From: Lachnospiraceae bacterium MA2020
Lineage (GTDB): Bacteria; Bacillota; Clostridia; Lachnospirales; Lachnospiraceae
DNA: 64,000 nt
NCBI GenBank assembly: GCA_000746015.1
Contig: JQKK01000009.1
Coordinates: 105,384-169,383, forward strand
Direction: 5' to 3'
The translations under genes and the position numbers were made by a program. Shown here piece by piece: positions 27,880 through 38,020 of the stretch. The stretch's first letter is position 1. Each line of letters starts with the position of its first letter. The notes below the pieces were generated by a model. That model searched no databases and had not been told where the DNA came from. It was given only the letters and a program-made list of their open reading frames with translations.

Positions 27880-27914
27880 AACGGTCACAGCACTATGTGC
27901 TGTGGCCGTTTTTT
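27880..27914 (+). terminator. Strong terminator of the secreted-protein gene
   Basis: AACGGTCACAGCAC and GTGCTGTGGCCGTT form a 14-bp stem (one G-T pair) with a TAT loop, followed by TTTT. Confidence 0.92.
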
Positions 27915-27965
27915 CCGTTCATTTTCTGTCCTTCAAAAAAATTTTAAAAATAATAAAAAAAGCTG

Positions 27966-27993
27966 TTGACAAAAAACAAAAAGCTGTTATAAT
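27966..27993 (+). promoter_or_regulatory. Promoter of tRNA-Arg
   Basis: TTGACA (27966-27971) and TATAAT (27988-27993) are both perfect, separated by 16 bases, and end 38 bases before the tRNA. Confidence 0.9.
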
Positions 27994-28031
27994 AATCTTT
28001 GTTGTGTCACTGATGCGACACAAAATAATGT

Positions 28032-28105
28032 GCGTGCGTAGCTCAGCTGGATAGAGCGTCTGGCTACGGACCAGAAGGTCGTGGGTTCGAATCCTGTCGC
28101 ACGCA
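28032..28105 (+). tRNA. tRNA-Arg (ACG)
   Basis: The acceptor stem is GCGTGCG/CGCACGC with discriminator A. The D arm is TAGCTCAGCTGGATAGAGC, the anticodon arm is CTGG-CTACGGA-CCAG with anticodon ACG (wobble A expected to be edited to inosine), and the T loop is TTCGAAT. The T stem contains several G-T pairs. CCA is not encoded. Confidence 0.95.
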
Positions 28106-28122
28106 CTTACTTTTAAGACTTC

Positions 28123-28153
28123 AACTCCGATACGAAAGTTTCGGAGTTTTTTT
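28123..28153 (+). terminator. Terminator of tRNA-Arg
   Basis: AACTCCGA (28123-28130) pairs with TCGGAGTT (28141-28148), followed by a run of T's. Confidence 0.88.
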
Positions 28154-28237
28154 GTTTCTATAAATAATTTCAATAGTTTGCAATTAGGAATTACATTTTA
28201 TATAATTTACTTATTGATAATTGGAAAGGAATACTAC

Positions 28238-29131
28238 ATGAACGATTATATTGTGCGTGCAACATCTGCGAACGGTGAAGTACGTGTTTTTGCAGCAACA
28301 ACTAAAACTTTGGTAGAGGATGCACGACAGGCTCACAATACAAGCCCGGTAGTTACAGCTGCTCTTGGAAGACTCTTGACAGCAGGAGCAATGATGGGCG
28401 CTATGATGAAGGGTGAAGACGTGCTTACTCTCCAGATAAAGTGTGATGGTCCGATAGAAGGTCTTACGGTTACAGCCGATGCAAATGGAAATGTTAAAGG
28501 ATTTGCTCTTGAGCCTCAGGTACTTATTGGTGCAAGAAAATCCGATCATAAGCTTGATGTCGGATGTGCAGTAGGACATGGTATGCTCCAGGTAATAAAA
28601 GATCTTGGACTCAAGGATCCGTATGTTGGAAATGTAGAGCTTACTACAGGTGAGATAGCAGAAGATCTTACATATTATTTTGCATCAAGTGAGCAGGTTC
28701 CTTCATCAGTAGGACTTGGCGTTTTGATGACAAAAGATAATACAGTAGATGTTGCGGGAGGCTTTATCATACAGCTGATGCCGGGAGCAACAGAGGAGAC
28801 TATCTCCAAGATAGAGGAAAACCTTAAGAAGATCACATCTGTAACTGATCTTTTAAAGGAAGGTATGACACCGGAAAACATCGCTGAGATGCTCTTGGAT
28901 GGACTCGACCTTCTTATTTATAATCCTATGGAGACTCGTTTCCATTGTGACTGCAGCGTCAGCAAGGTGTCAAAGGTTCTTATCAGCACAGGTGCTGATG
29001 AGCTTCAGAGCATGATAGATGATGGTGAAGATATAGAAGTTAAGTGCCATTTCTGCAATAAGGCATATAAGTTTACTCCGGATGAGCTGAGTGCTCTCTT
29101 GCAGGCAGCTCAGCAGAAAGGAAAAGCTTAA
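28238..29131 (+). CDS. hslO: 33 kDa redox-regulated chaperone Hsp33
   Basis: A 297-residue chaperone that is switched on by oxidation. The four zinc-binding cysteines sit in HCDCS and CHFC near the C-terminus; in the reduced form they hold zinc, and disulfide formation exposes the substrate-binding surface. The N-terminal MNDYIVRATSANGEVRVFAA is the family start, which fixes ATG 28238 with GGAAAGGA upstream. nadE follows after 14 bases, probably in the same transcript. Confidence 0.96.
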   Translation: MNDYIVRATSANGEVRVFAATTKTLVEDARQAHNTSPVVTAALGRLLTAGAMMGAMMKGEDVLTLQIKCDGPIEGLTVTADANGNVKGFALEPQVLIGARKSDHKLDVGCAVGHGMLQVIKDLGLKDPYVGNVELTTGEIAEDLTYYFASSEQVPSSVGLGVLMTKDNTVDVAGGFIIQLMPGATEETISKIEENLKKITSVTDLLKEGMTPENIAEMLLDGLDLLIYNPMETRFHCDCSVSKVSKVLISTGADELQSMIDDGEDIEVKCHFCNKAYKFTPDELSALLQAAQQKGKA

Positions 29132-29145
29132 GGAGGCAGGAGTTT

Positions 29146-31065
29146 ATGAAAGACGGATTCGTCAAGGTAGCAGCACTTACACCTAAGATAAAAGTAGCAG
29201 ATGTCGAGTACAATGCTGACCAGATAAAGCAGCATATAAAAGAAGCAAGCTCTAAGGGAGCCAAGATACTTGTATTCCCTGAGCTCGTGCTTTCGGGATA
29301 TACAGCTCATGATCTTTTTGCACAGAAGATACTTCTTGATAAGTGTGCAGAGAAGCTTTCTGAGCTTGCAGACTTTTCAACGGATTATGATTCGCTTATA
29401 TTTATCGGACTTCCGTTTGAAAAAGATGGTAAGCTCTATAATGCAGCGGCAGTGCTTCATCAGGGAAGCATACTTGCGATCATTCCAAAGACATATCTGC
29501 CGAATTATGGAGAGTTTTATGAGGCAAGGCATTTTACGAGAGGAAATGCGGCTGTAGAGACTATTGTGTTTAACGGTATGGAGATACCTTTTGGCACAAA
29601 TATTCTTTTTGAAAGTGATGCACTTCCATCGGGGCTTATGGTTGCGGCAGAGATATGCGAGGATGCGTGGGTGCTCAATCCGCCATCACTTAAGGCTGCT
29701 GCTGCCGGGGCTAATCTTGTGGTAAATCTTTCAGCAAGTAATGAGATCATTGGTAAGGACGATTTCAGACGTACGATGCTTTCTGCACTTTCTGCAAGAA
29801 TGCTTGCGGCATACGTTTACTGCTCTGCAGGTGAAGGAGAGTCTACACAGGACCTCGTATTTGGCGGTCACAATATCATCACACAGAATGGTGCTATACT
29901 TGCCGAGTCACAGCTTTTCAGAAACGAGATAACTTATGCGGATGTTGATATTGAGAGGCTCAATGCTGAGCGCCGCCGCATGAATACATTTGAGATAACA
30001 AGTGAGACAGAGTACTTACGGGTTCCTTTTTCATTTGTCGGCTCAGAGACAAAGCTGTCATTTAAGCCGGACAGATTTCCATTTGTTCCGGATGATGAGG
30101 AAAACAGAAATCGTCGCTGTGATGAAGTACTTACAATACAGGCTATGGGACTTAAAAAGCGCCTTGCGCATATCTGCACAAAGTGCGCTGTTATAGGTAT
30201 TTCCGGCGGACTTGACTCAACACTTGCGCTTTTGGTTACGGCAAGGGCGTTTGACAGTCTCCACCTTGACAGGAAGGGCATCATAGCGGTCACAATGCCC
30301 GGGTTTGGTACTACGGACAGGACATATACAAATGCAGTTACGCTTGTAAAAACACTTGGAGTGACATTAAAAGAGATAAGTATAGTGAAGTCTGTAAGAC
30401 AGCATTTTGAGGATATCGGACAGGATGAAAATGTCCATGATGTAACGTATGAAAACTGTCAGGCTCGTGAGAGAACTCAGATACTTATGGACATTGCAAA
30501 TAAGTATAATGGAATAGTCATTGGTACCGGAGATATGTCAGAGCTTGCTTTAGGCTGGGCAACATACAATGGCGATCACATGTCGATGTATGGCGTGAAC
30601 AGTGGTGTCCCAAAGACGCTTGTAAGACATCTTGTACGCTATTATGCCGATAACTGCGGTGATAAGACACTTAAAAAGGTACTGCTTGATGTTCTTGATA
30701 CACCTGTCAGCCCGGAGCTCTTACCACCGGATAAAGATGGAAAGATAGCACAACAGACAGAGGATCTTGTAGGACCGTATGAGCTGCATGACTTTTTCTT
30801 ATACTATATCCTCAGATTTGGCTTCAGACCATCAAAGGTATACCGTCTTGCAAAGCTGGCATTTAAGGGCGTGTATGATGTAGCTACGATTAGAAAATGG
30901 CTTCAGTCATTCTATAGAAGATTCTTTACACAGCAGTTTAAGCGCTCATGCCTTCCGGATGGACCAAAGGTCGGAACTATCGCAGTTTCTCCAAGGGGAG
31001 ACTTGCGTATGCCATCGGATGCGGCAGCAACCATATGGCTTAAAGAAGCAGAAAAGCTCAAATAA
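29146..31065 (+). CDS. nadE: Glutamine-dependent NAD+ synthetase
   Basis: A 639-residue two-domain enzyme that makes NAD+ from deamido-NAD+, ATP and glutamine. The N-terminal nitrilase-type glutaminase domain (about 1-270) has its Glu in VFPELVLSGY, Lys in PKTYLPNYGEFYE and Cys in AEICEDAW. The C-terminal synthetase domain (about 320-630) has the P-loop SGGLDSTLAL. The start follows AAGGAGG. It is ended by the hairpin at 31085-31122. Confidence 0.96.
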   Translation: MKDGFVKVAALTPKIKVADVEYNADQIKQHIKEASSKGAKILVFPELVLSGYTAHDLFAQKILLDKCAEKLSELADFSTDYDSLIFIGLPFEKDGKLYNAAAVLHQGSILAIIPKTYLPNYGEFYEARHFTRGNAAVETIVFNGMEIPFGTNILFESDALPSGLMVAAEICEDAWVLNPPSLKAAAAGANLVVNLSASNEIIGKDDFRRTMLSALSARMLAAYVYCSAGEGESTQDLVFGGHNIITQNGAILAESQLFRNEITYADVDIERLNAERRRMNTFEITSETEYLRVPFSFVGSETKLSFKPDRFPFVPDDEENRNRRCDEVLTIQAMGLKKRLAHICTKCAVIGISGGLDSTLALLVTARAFDSLHLDRKGIIAVTMPGFGTTDRTYTNAVTLVKTLGVTLKEISIVKSVRQHFEDIGQDENVHDVTYENCQARERTQILMDIANKYNGIVIGTGDMSELALGWATYNGDHMSMYGVNSGVPKTLVRHLVRYYADNCGDKTLKKVLLDVLDTPVSPELLPPDKDGKIAQQTEDLVGPYELHDFFLYYILRFGFRPSKVYRLAKLAFKGVYDVATIRKWLQSFYRRFFTQQFKRSCLPDGPKVGTIAVSPRGDLRMPSDAAATIWLKEAEKLK

Positions 31066-31084
31066 AATAATGTTTGATGTTTTG

Positions 31085-31122
31085 TACCCTTTGTTATAGC
31101 ATTATAGCAAAGGGTATTTTTT
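31085..31122 (+). terminator. Terminator between nadE and addB
   Basis: TACCCTTTG (31085-31093) pairs with CAAAGGGTA (31108-31116), followed by TTTTTT. It lies only 11 bases before the addB start codon, so the addB ribosome binding site directly follows it and addB may depend partly on read-through. Confidence 0.8.
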
Positions 31123-31133
31123 GAGGTGTATAT

Positions 31134-34100
31134 ATGGGAAAACTGAGGCTTATACTTGGCGGCAGTGGATACGGAAAGACAAAGACTCTTTTTGATGGGG
31201 TCGTGCGTGCTGCTGAGCAGGATTTTAAGAAAAACTATATAGTAGTTGTCCCTGAGCAGGCTTCGCATGCAGTAACGGATGATTTTTTGCGTGCGACTCG
31301 AGGGCATGGGATTTTGAATATAGATGTACTTGGATTTGCCAGATTTGCTCATAGGATATTTTCGAGTGCGGGCGGCAATAAAGCCACTATCATAGATGAT
31401 ACAGGAAAAAATCTGATACTGCGCCGCATAGCTGAAGAAAAAAAGCAGGATTTAAATGTCCTGTCGGGAAGCCTTAGAAAGCAGGGATATATAAGTGAGA
31501 TCAAGTCTGTGATATCAGAGCTTATACAGTATGATATCCCGCCGGAAAAGGTTACTGAGCCTGTAAATAATTCGGGAGTCCATCGGTATCTTGAAGCAAA
31601 GCTTGCGGATATATCGGTACTTTACAAGGCATTCAAAGAGCGTATGGGTAATGAGTTTATTACTCAGGAAGAGCTTTTGGATCATGCGATAAGATACGTT
31701 GAAAAGGCTGGATTTCTGAAAAATGCAGTGATAGTATTTGACAGCTTTACGGGATTTACACCCATACAGTATCGATTTATTGCAAAGCTGATGGAGGTTG
31801 CTGATGAGATAGCGGTATGCCTTGACTACGATGGAGAAGATGGAGAGTTCTTTAATCTTTCTATTATGACGATAGCAGAGCTTCGTGCTCTGGCAGAAAA
31901 AGCTGAATGGGATATCGAAACGGTGCACTGCTACGACACGGCGGACAGAAGGCTTGCATCAAGACCTGATCTGGATTTTTTAGAAAAGCATATATTTAGA
32001 AAAAATTATGCCGTATATGATGGCGAAGTTGAAAATATACACCTGGTAAACGCGGTAAATCCGGTTGGCGAGGTGGCATTTGTATGCTCTAAGATCGCTG
32101 AAATAGTGAGAGAAGGAAAGACTCGCTACAAAGAATGTGGAATAGTTATGAGTGATGTAGATGCTTATGGCTCGATCCTCGAAAGAGAGGCCAGACGCTA
32201 TGACATTCCACTCTTTATAGATAAGACAAGCAGCATAGAGCTAAATCCTTTTGTCGAGTTTATAAGGGCTGCCATAGCTGTAGAAACAGCCGGATTTAGC
32301 TATGAGTCAGTTTTTCATTTCTTAAAGACAGGACTCAGTGATTTTAGCGATGAAGAAATCGACCTTACAGAAAACTATGTGAGGGCAATGAACATCAGAG
32401 GCCGTCGTAAGTACAAAGAGCCTTGGGTATGGCATACACAGCGCATCAGTGAAGATGAGCTCAGTACATTAAACAGTGTGAGACAGAGGATAGCGGACCA
32501 GTTTGCTCCACTTGATGAGCTCATGCAGAGCAGAAATGTTACTGCGGGACAATATACAAAAGGTCTCAGAGACTTTGCTGAGACCATGCACATTGAAGAG
32601 AAGCTGCTTGAAAAGGCGCAGCAGCTCAGGGAGACAGGAAACATCGGTAAGGCAAGTGAATATGAGCAGATATATTCTAAGCTTGGTGAGCTGTTTGACC
32701 GCATAGAAGCGCTTATCCCGGATGAAAAAATGACTTTGAAAGAATATATGGAAGCACTGGATGCAGGACTTTCAGAGATCAAGGTAGGAGTCATCCCGCC
32801 GGGAGTAGACGGAGTTAGTGCGGGCGATATGACCAGAAGCCGACTTAGCGGCATAAAGGTACTGTTTTTCATCGGACTCAATGAAGGCATGATACCAAAG
32901 GAAAACAAAGGCTCAGGCATATTGTCAGACTTTGACAGGGAGTACCTGAGGGAATGCGGCATCAAACTGTCACCGACTGCAAGAGAGAAGATAGGCGAGG
33001 AAAAGCTTTACTTCTATATGAATATCACGAAGCCATCAGAGGAGCTTTACATTACGTTTTCAGAGGTGGACCGTTCGGGTAAGGGGATGAGATCTTCTTA
33101 CTTTGTAAGTGTTCTGAGAAAGCTTCTTCCAAATCTGGCAACTGAGAGAATAGAGCAGGAGACGATCGAGGCAGGGCTTTTGAGCCGGACAGATGCGCTC
33201 CGTACACTCAGTGACGGGCTTAGCAATGACAAAGATGATAAGACACGAGAATTATATAGATTTTTCTTATCTGATGATAAGGGCACAGATACGCTTGAAA
33301 TGATGATGAAAGCAGCTTTCTTTGACTATAGGGCTGATCCTATATCAAAGGCAGCGGCTGAGGCGATATACGGCAAGCTTTCTGTGATGTCTCCGTCAAG
33401 GATTGAAAAATATGCAGCATGCGCATATCAGCATTTCCTGCAGTATGGTCTCAGACTTCGCGAAAGAGAGGAATTCAGCTTTGAAAGGCGAGACATGGGT
33501 ACTCTCTTGCATGGCGTGCTTGAGACTTGCTCAAGACTGCTTGAGGACAGGAAGAAAACATTCTCCGATCTCGATATAGATGAGGCAGAGCAGCTGGCAT
33601 CTGAGGCACTGGATAAGTTCCTATCTGAAAACGAAAACCTTGTGCTCAACAGCTCAGACAGAAATAAATACTTCATCGTAAGGATGGCAAGGATACTTAC
33701 AAGGACTGTCCAGACACTTACAGGGCAGGCTAAAAAGGGAAGTTTCAGGACAGCGGAGTTTGAAAAAGAATTTACCGAAGATGGATTTAAGGGCAGGATC
33801 GACCGCATAGATACAACAGAAAAAGGTCAAAAACTCTATGTTTCCATAATTGATTATAAGTCTGGAAATAAGCCGTTTGAGCTCTCGAGAGTACTTTATG
33901 CTCTTGATATGCAGCTTGTTGTATATTTGAATGCAGCAATGAAGATAGAAAAAATCGAACATCCGAAGATGGAGATAAAGCCTGCAGGTATATTTTATTA
34001 TCACATCGATGATCCGGTGGTCAAAGCATCAGATGCTCCGAGCGGCACAGCAGAGGAAGCTTCTCAGAAGATACGAGAGGCTTTAAGGCTGAGAGGTATA

Positions 34101-34478
34101 GTAAATGATGACGATGAAGTCATAGGCATGTTTGACAGTGATATGGGTTCAAAGTCAGAAGTCATACCGGTAGGTGTTAAAAAGGATGGCTCGTTTACAA
34201 GCGCTTCCTCCATACTTGCAGAGGATGGATTTAAGGTGATGGCTGATTACGTAAATAAGAAAAGTGCTGCCATGAAAGCTGAGATATCGGATGGAAGCGT
34301 AAAAAAGGCTCCTGCAAAATATGATGGAGTGCTTTCGTGTGACTATTGTTCTTATAGAGACGTATGCTATTTTGATGAGCGCAGACGTGGCTTTGAGGCA
34401 AGGAAACTGTCAAAGGTCAAAGATAGTGGAGAGATCATTGATCTGATGAAAAAATTCTATGATGGTGATGAAAAATGA
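31134..34478 (+). CDS. addB: AddB, subunit of the AddAB helicase-nuclease
   Basis: A 1114-residue partner of AddA in double-strand break processing for homologous recombination. Walker A is GGSGYGKT near the start. The C-terminal nuclease domain has IIDYKSG. Four cysteines arranged Cys763, Cys1069-x2-Cys1072-x5-Cys1078 match the spacing of the AddB iron-sulfur cluster in Bacillus (one distant Cys, then x2 and x5). It overlaps addA by 4 bases. Confidence 0.95.
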   Translation: MGKLRLILGGSGYGKTKTLFDGVVRAAEQDFKKNYIVVVPEQASHAVTDDFLRATRGHGILNIDVLGFARFAHRIFSSAGGNKATIIDDTGKNLILRRIAEEKKQDLNVLSGSLRKQGYISEIKSVISELIQYDIPPEKVTEPVNNSGVHRYLEAKLADISVLYKAFKERMGNEFITQEELLDHAIRYVEKAGFLKNAVIVFDSFTGFTPIQYRFIAKLMEVADEIAVCLDYDGEDGEFFNLSIMTIAELRALAEKAEWDIETVHCYDTADRRLASRPDLDFLEKHIFRKNYAVYDGEVENIHLVNAVNPVGEVAFVCSKIAEIVREGKTRYKECGIVMSDVDAYGSILEREARRYDIPLFIDKTSSIELNPFVEFIRAAIAVETAGFSYESVFHFLKTGLSDFSDEEIDLTENYVRAMNIRGRRKYKEPWVWHTQRISEDELSTLNSVRQRIADQFAPLDELMQSRNVTAGQYTKGLRDFAETMHIEEKLLEKAQQLRETGNIGKASEYEQIYSKLGELFDRIEALIPDEKMTLKEYMEALDAGLSEIKVGVIPPGVDGVSAGDMTRSRLSGIKVLFFIGLNEGMIPKENKGSGILSDFDREYLRECGIKLSPTAREKIGEEKLYFYMNITKPSEELYITFSEVDRSGKGMRSSYFVSVLRKLLPNLATERIEQETIEAGLLSRTDALRTLSDGLSNDKDDKTRELYRFFLSDDKGTDTLEMMMKAAFFDYRADPISKAAAEAIYGKLSVMSPSRIEKYAACAYQHFLQYGLRLREREEFSFERRDMGTLLHGVLETCSRLLEDRKKTFSDLDIDEAEQLASEALDKFLSENENLVLNSSDRNKYFIVRMARILTRTVQTLTGQAKKGSFRTAEFEKEFTEDGFKGRIDRIDTTEKGQKLYVSIIDYKSGNKPFELSRVLYALDMQLVVYLNAAMKIEKIEHPKMEIKPAGIFYYHIDDPVVKASDAPSGTAEEASQKIREALRLRGIVNDDDEVIGMFDSDMGSKSEVIPVGVKKDGSFTSASSILAEDGFKVMADYVNKKSAAMKAEISDGSVKKAPAKYDGVLSCDYCSYRDVCYFDERRRGFEARKLSKVKDSGEIIDLMKKFYDGDEK

Positions 34479-37400
34479 ATTTTACTGAAGACCAGCAAAA
34501 GGTAATAGATTCAAGAAATAAAAATGTACTTGTAGCGGCTGCAGCAGGCTCCGGAAAGACGGCGGTACTTGTTGAAAGGATAATAGAGCGGGTACGTGAT
34601 AAAGAGCATCCTATAGATATAGACAGGATACTGGTAGTGACGTTTACTAATGCAGCGGCTTCTGAAATGAAAGAGAGGATACGCTCGGCTATTGAGGCGG
34701 CATCAGATGCAGAGCCGGATAATGAGCACTTAAGGCGCCAGCGAAGTCTCATACATGCGGCAAATATCATGACGATAGACAGCTTTTGCCGTATGATCAT
34801 CAGAGATAATTTTGACCGCGTGGGAATGGATCCTCAGTTTCGTATAGCTGATGAAAGTGAGCTTTCTATCATGCGGGAAGATGCTATGGCAGAAGTACTT
34901 GAAAATGAGTACACGAAGGCTGCAGAGGAAGATACCGATAACTTCTATGAGTTTTTGGAGCAGTACTCTACAAGTAAGGACGACTCTGATATTGCAGAAG
35001 CTGTATTTAAGCTTTTTAATTACTCAAGGAGTAAGCCGGATCCGGAAAAATGGCTTGAATCTGTAGCTGAAAGCTATGATATAGAAGATGAAGAAAGTCT
35101 TATTAATTCAGAATGGATGAAACATGGCATTGCACTTATCCATGATGAGATAAGCGAATGTGTAGATAAGCTTGATGAGGCAATAAGGATAGCGTCTGAC
35201 GCGGGCGGCCCGTATATGTATCTCGATCTGTTAAGTACGGAGCGGGATATGATATACAATATTTCTGCGGCAGAGGACTATAAAGCCATGCAGTCATATG
35301 CCGCTGGTGTAAGCTTCGGCAGACTCTCTACCAAAAAAGACGAGAGTGTTGATGCAGAGCTTAGGGAAAAAGTCAAAGGCATCCGAAATGGAGTGAAGGA
35401 CAGATTCCAAAAGGTAAGAGCTGCTTTTCTATCGGAGGATACTGAAAAAATACTGGAAAGTATCGCAGCTTCAAGACCTATGATGAAATGTCTTGTAAAG
35501 CTTACCCTCGATTTTTCAGAAAAGTTTAAAGAGCTTAAGGGAGATAAGAATATTATAGATTTTTCTGACCTTGAGCATATAGCGCTTGAAATATTGAGAA
35601 CTACCGTAGCTGAGGACTATAGGAATTACTTTGAAGAAGTGATGACTGACGAGTACCAGGATTCCAACAGCATACAGGAGAGTATCCTTACCAGTGTCGC
35701 AAAGGACAATAATTACTTCTGCGTAGGTGACGTAAAACAGAGTATCTATAGCTTCAGACTTGCGGAGCCGGGGATATTCATGTCGCGTTACGCTTTTTCG
35801 GAGACCGATGAAAGATCAGAGAGGATCATACTTGCAAAAAATTTCCGAAGCAGGAAAGAAGTGCTTGATTCAGTAAATGTAGTTTTTGATAAGATCATGC
35901 ATGAAAATGTAGGCGGCGTGGAATATGATGACGCGGCGGCATTGTACTATGGGGCTTCATATTCAGAGACAGGAGCAGATCATAAGGCTGAGATGCTTAT
36001 AATAAATGCAGATCAGAATGGTGAGATAAGCAAGCATGCTCTGGAAGCGAGGATCGTAGCTTCAAGGATAAAGAGTATGGTAGGAAACTACCCGGTAGAG
36101 GATAGGAAGAATGGAGGCACACATCCGGCGCAGTATAGGGACTTTGTGATACTTCTCCGCTCGCTGAATGGTGTAGATGAAGTATACAGAGAGGCGCTTG
36201 AAGAAGCAGGGATACCGGCATTTATAGAATCCAGGACAGGATACTTTCAGACAGAAGAAATCCGCACTTTGATATCTTTTATTTCTGTACTTGATAACCC
36301 GAGACAGGATATACCGCTTGCTTCAGTCATGACGAGTGTACTTGGAAATTTCAGTGATGAAGATCTGGCGGGCATAAGGACGGCTTCGCCAAAGGGAGAT
36401 TATTATACAGCGCTTCTTTGTGCATCGGGCCGGAGGGAGCCGGAGGAGGATGCATCTGAAATTGCTGAAAGACTTAAGGAAAAGTCGCGTGCGTTTCTTG
36501 AAATGATAGAAAGATACCGCGAAATGGTTGCTTATACTCCTATTCACTCACTTATCGAAACGGTGATAAGTGAAACCGGGTATGATCTGTATGCGATGAC
36601 AAAGGGTGGAAGTGCCAGAGCTAATATAGAAATGCTTATACAGAAAGCTGCTGATTTTGAGCATACAAGCTACAAGGGACTTTTTTATTTCTTAAGATAT
36701 ATTGAGAAACTCAAAAAATATGATATGGATTTTGGCGAGGCAATGACCGGAAACGAGGATGCAGATGTTGTAAGGATAATGAGTATCCATAAGTCAAAGG
36801 GACTGGAATTTCCGGTAGTTTTCTTAAGCGGTCTCAGCAGAAAGTTTAATACAAGGGACCTTGTAGACAGTATAGTCATGGACTCTGACTTAGGTGTTGC
36901 AATGGACAGGACTGACAAGTCTACAAGAATAAAGAGCAGCGGATTTTTTAAGGGGATCATAAGCGAAAAGCGCAGGAGAGCTGCCATAGGTGAAGAACTC
37001 AGAGTATTGTATGTTGCAATGACAAGGGCTGAGGAGAAGCTTATAATGACGGCTGTTGTGGACGATTCTGAAAAAGTGTTGTCGGAAGTACAGAAGGGCA
37101 TACTTCACTCTGGAAGTAATCTGGATTTCCTTGCGTATGCGTTTACATATGAAGATGTAAGAGAAAAGATAAATATCAGGACTACTGATATCTCAGAGCT
37201 TACTGTACAGGCAGTAGAAGAAGCTATAGAGCTCGAAAGCGAAAGACTTAAATTCAGTGAGATCGATCCTTCTATTATATATGAAGAGGAAACAGCTGCT
37301 AAGCTCGATAAAAATCTGAATTGGAAGTACGAGCATGAAAGCTCATTTGAAGTGCCGGTAAAGGTATCGGTCTCAAGACTTAAGCAGGCGGCGATGGAAG

Positions 37401-38020
37401 AAGTTCCTGCTGTACAGATAATAGAGGATGAAGCGGCAGAAGCAGAAGAGGCTGAGAGTGAAGAAATAAGCGAAAAAACTGCGGCAGCACAGGGCGGAGC
37501 CTTGAGAGGAACGGCATATCATAAGGCATTTGAAATGCTTACTCTCGAAAAGATACGTACAGCTAAAGAGGCTAAGGCTTTTATTGACGAACTTGTCGAG
37601 AATGAAATGCTCGAAAAAGATGCGGCAGCTAAGATCTGGGCAAAAGATCTTGTCACATTTGGCAAGACTGAGCTCGCAAAGCGGATGTACAGTGCAGCTG
37701 ACAGAGGAGAGCTTTTTAAGGAGCAGCCATTTATCATCGCACGCAAGGCTTCTGATATAGATAGCCGCTGGCCTCAGGATGAAAATGTGCAGATCCAGGG
37801 TATAATTGACGCTTTCTTCATTGAGAATGGAAAACTATATGTTGTCGATTACAAGACAGACAGAGTGAAAAGTGCTGATACACTTGCAGAACGCTATGCC
37901 GTGCAGCTTGACCTGTACGCGGATGCGCTGTCTCAGATCATGGGAATGGAGATCGGAGAAAAGCTGATATATTCAGTTGCGCTTGGTGAGGTAGTTTCAC
38001 TGGGAGGTGGTGCAGCATGA
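34475..38020 (+). CDS. addA: AddA, helicase-nuclease subunit
   Basis: A 1181-residue UvrD-like helicase with a nuclease domain. FTEDQQKVIDSRNKNVLVAAAAGSGKTAVL holds the Q motif and Walker A. TDEYQDSN is the helicase motif II region, VRIMSIHKSKGLEFPVVF is motif V, and VVDYKTD is the nuclease motif. It is coupled by a 4-base overlap to addB upstream and to a CPBP protease gene downstream. Confidence 0.96.
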   Translation: MNFTEDQQKVIDSRNKNVLVAAAAGSGKTAVLVERIIERVRDKEHPIDIDRILVVTFTNAAASEMKERIRSAIEAASDAEPDNEHLRRQRSLIHAANIMTIDSFCRMIIRDNFDRVGMDPQFRIADESELSIMREDAMAEVLENEYTKAAEEDTDNFYEFLEQYSTSKDDSDIAEAVFKLFNYSRSKPDPEKWLESVAESYDIEDEESLINSEWMKHGIALIHDEISECVDKLDEAIRIASDAGGPYMYLDLLSTERDMIYNISAAEDYKAMQSYAAGVSFGRLSTKKDESVDAELREKVKGIRNGVKDRFQKVRAAFLSEDTEKILESIAASRPMMKCLVKLTLDFSEKFKELKGDKNIIDFSDLEHIALEILRTTVAEDYRNYFEEVMTDEYQDSNSIQESILTSVAKDNNYFCVGDVKQSIYSFRLAEPGIFMSRYAFSETDERSERIILAKNFRSRKEVLDSVNVVFDKIMHENVGGVEYDDAAALYYGASYSETGADHKAEMLIINADQNGEISKHALEARIVASRIKSMVGNYPVEDRKNGGTHPAQYRDFVILLRSLNGVDEVYREALEEAGIPAFIESRTGYFQTEEIRTLISFISVLDNPRQDIPLASVMTSVLGNFSDEDLAGIRTASPKGDYYTALLCASGRREPEEDASEIAERLKEKSRAFLEMIERYREMVAYTPIHSLIETVISETGYDLYAMTKGGSARANIEMLIQKAADFEHTSYKGLFYFLRYIEKLKKYDMDFGEAMTGNEDADVVRIMSIHKSKGLEFPVVFLSGLSRKFNTRDLVDSIVMDSDLGVAMDRTDKSTRIKSSGFFKGIISEKRRRAAIGEELRVLYVAMTRAEEKLIMTAVVDDSEKVLSEVQKGILHSGSNLDFLAYAFTYEDVREKINIRTTDISELTVQAVEEAIELESERLKFSEIDPSIIYEEETAAKLDKNLNWKYEHESSFEVPVKVSVSRLKQAAMEEVPAVQIIEDEAAEAEEAESEEISEKTAAAQGGALRGTAYHKAFEMLTLEKIRTAKEAKAFIDELVENEMLEKDAAAKIWAKDLVTFGKTELAKRMYSAADRGELFKEQPFIIARKASDIDSRWPQDENVQIQGIIDAFFIENGKLYVVDYKTDRVKSADTLAERYAVQLDLYADALSQIMGMEIGEKLIYSVALGEVVSLGGGAA

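Noticed and set aside
27869..28054. 61-codon open frame on the plus strand
   Set aside because: It spans a terminator, the tRNA-Arg promoter and the start of tRNA-Arg, and has no ribosome binding site.
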